DNA from: JACVRW01 sp040509755
GTDB lineage: Bacteria > Actinomycetota > Thermoleophilia > Solirubrobacterales > Thermoleophilaceae
DNA: 14,776 nt
Assembly (NCBI GenBank): GCA_040509755.1
Contig: JBEVKF010000035.1
Location: forward strand, 1-14,776
Reading direction: 5' to 3'
Shown here piece by piece: positions 14,256 to 14,776 of this stretch. The notes under the pieces are model-generated. The model was not told the origin of the DNA and made no database searches. It saw only the letters and a program-made list of their open reading frames with translations. The position numbers were made by a program, and so were the translations under genes. The number at the start of each line of letters is the position of its first letter. The stretch's first letter is position 1.

Positions 14256-14278
14256 AGGACAGGAAGCCTGTCTAGTAT
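14249..14278 (+). promoter_or_regulatory. Sigma70-type promoter of the cupin gene
   Basis: A perfect -35 TTGACA (14249-14254), 18-bp spacer, and -10 TAGTAT (14273-14278). The -10 ends 8 nt before the ATG at 14287 and no Shine-Dalgarno exists, so the mRNA is probably leaderless or nearly so. This is the best -35/-10 pair in the window. Confidence 0.8.
14258..14272. promoter_or_regulatory. MarR operator candidate GACAGGaagCCTGTC
   Basis: A perfect 6+6 palindrome with a 3-bp centre fills the spacer of the cupin promoter and lies 2 bp upstream of the marR start codon. A second, imperfect copy (GACAGGcaaCCTGGC, 14292-14306) lies 34 bp further on, in the first cupin codons. Both positions suit steric repression of both divergent genes. 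Confidence 0.7.
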
Positions 14279-14303
14279 AACCAACCATGAAGACAGGCAA
14301 CCT
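14274..14303 (-). promoter_or_regulatory. Probable divergent marR promoter
   Basis: On the minus strand TATACT (14279-14274) is a near-consensus -10 that physically overlaps the cupin -10. TTGCCT (14300-14295; 15-bp spacer) or AGGTTG (14303-14298; 18-bp spacer) could be the -35. The two promoters cannot be occupied at the same time. Confidence 0.55.
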
Positions 14304-14775
14304 GGCTATATCGGATCTATCAAACCACGAACCGCATATCAACGTCGGCGGAGACGAGCTCACGTTGCGGGTCACGAGCGATCAGAGCGACGGCGCGATC
14401 CTGGCGTTCGACGTCCGGATCCCCGCGGGTGGGGGACCGCCGCTGCTCCATCGCCATGGCGCGTTCGAGATCTACCGCGTGGAGCGCGGCGAGCTTGCGT
14501 TCTACCTCGAGGACAAGCACGGAGACGTGCAGCGGGCGGTCGTGCAGTCCGGCGCCGTCGTGGCGATTCCGGGCGGGCGCGAGCACACGGTTCGCAACGA
14601 GTCTGCCGACGAGGCGCGCGCGTTCGTCATGTTCGCTCCCGGTAGTGAGATGGAGTGCTTCGTTCGCGCCGCGGGCGAGCTGGGAGCGGATGGGGCTCCC
14701 GAGATCGAGGACGTTCTCGCTCTCGCTGACGCCCACCGCGTGACAATCACTCGTCCCCTGAGCAGGGTCGCATGA
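14287..14775 (+). CDS. Cupin domain-containing protein
   Basis: 162 aa, complete; the TGA is at 14773-14775, just inside the window end. Single cupin barrel: motif 1 PPLLHRHGAFEIYRVERGEL gives likely metal ligands H55, H57 and E61, and motif 2 IPGGREHTVRNES gives H100, the full three-His, one-Glu set. About 55 C-terminal residues (MECFVRAAGELG and following) form a helical tail, as in quercetinase-like or small regulatory cupins. No signal peptide. The reaction is not predictable from the fold: dioxygenase, isomerase or binding roles all occur. It is divergent from marR and shares its operator, so it is probably induced by the same ligand and may act on it. Not recognised beyond the fold. Confidence 0.88.
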   Translation: MKTGNLAISDLSNHEPHINVGGDELTLRVTSDQSDGAILAFDVRIPAGGGPPLLHRHGAFEIYRVERGELAFYLEDKHGDVQRAVVQSGAVVAIPGGREHTVRNESADEARAFVMFAPGSEMECFVRAAGELGADGAPEIEDVLALADAHRVTITRPLSRVA

Positions 14776-14776
14776 T

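Noticed and set aside
14256..14375. Upstream extension of MarR (190-aa version)
   Set aside because: It passes through the divergent promoter and into the cupin gene; the MarR fold is complete from 14255.
1..14776. CRISPR arrays, tRNA/rRNA genes, insertion sequences, prophage or att sites
   Set aside because: No regularly spaced repeats, cloverleaf sequences, transposase or integrase motifs were seen on either strand; most genes look like ordinary chromosomal cargo of similar composition.

Overview
High-GC DNA with frequent GTG starts, strong third-position G/C bias and long shadow ORFs. Gene content (an MMPL transporter, a CysO-like sulfur carrier, a large ATP-binding LuxR regulator, and several start codons 6-10 nt behind a -10 box, which suggests leaderless mRNAs) points to an actinobacterium, possibly Thermoleophilia/Solirubrobacterales. 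The lineage is inferred from recalled protein styles, not from a marker gene.

Layout. 1-939: 3' part of a secreted Ca2+-dependent PI-PLC (PI-PLC-C1) family protein. 1115-3295: an MMPL/RND exporter, converging on a 970-aa LuxR regulator with an N-terminal AAA ATPase (6263-3351, minus); a perfect 12-bp hairpin between them can terminate both. 6349-8013: a GH13 alpha-amylase/trehalose-synthase-like enzyme, divergent from the LuxR gene; its end overlaps a convergent CorA-type Mg2+ channel (8996-7986, minus). 9077-9183: a SAM-I-type riboswitch, then a threonine-synthase-family PLP enzyme (9245-10474), a CysO/MoaD/ThiS-type sulfur carrier ending in Gly-Gly (10510-10785), and an NAD-dependent sugar epimerase/dehydratase that starts at a CTG overlapping the carrier's stop (10782-11738). 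11822-12016: small hypothetical ORF, followed by a 13-bp inverted repeat. 12126-12533: VOC protein; 12542-13819: MFS transporter. The MFS end overlaps a convergent MarR regulator (14255-13803, minus). 14287-14775: a cupin gene divergent from marR; a perfect operator-like palindrome lies inside the shared promoter.

The most interesting segment is 9077-10785. A methionine-pathway riboswitch controls a PLP enzyme whose conserved threonine-synthase motifs are altered, beside a carrier protein very like mycobacterial CysO. CysO donates sulfur as a C-terminal thiocarboxylate to the PLP enzyme CysM to make cysteine. The combination suggests a protein-thiocarboxylate route to homocysteine/methionine, with the ThrC-like enzyme using phosphohomoserine (or another activated homoserine) and the carrier as sulfur donor. 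This is inference, but it joins three independent sequence signals. The riboswitch also seems to lack the canonical P4 helix, and a 9-bp helix right after P1 can cover the Shine-Dalgarno of the PLP-enzyme gene, which suggests translational control.
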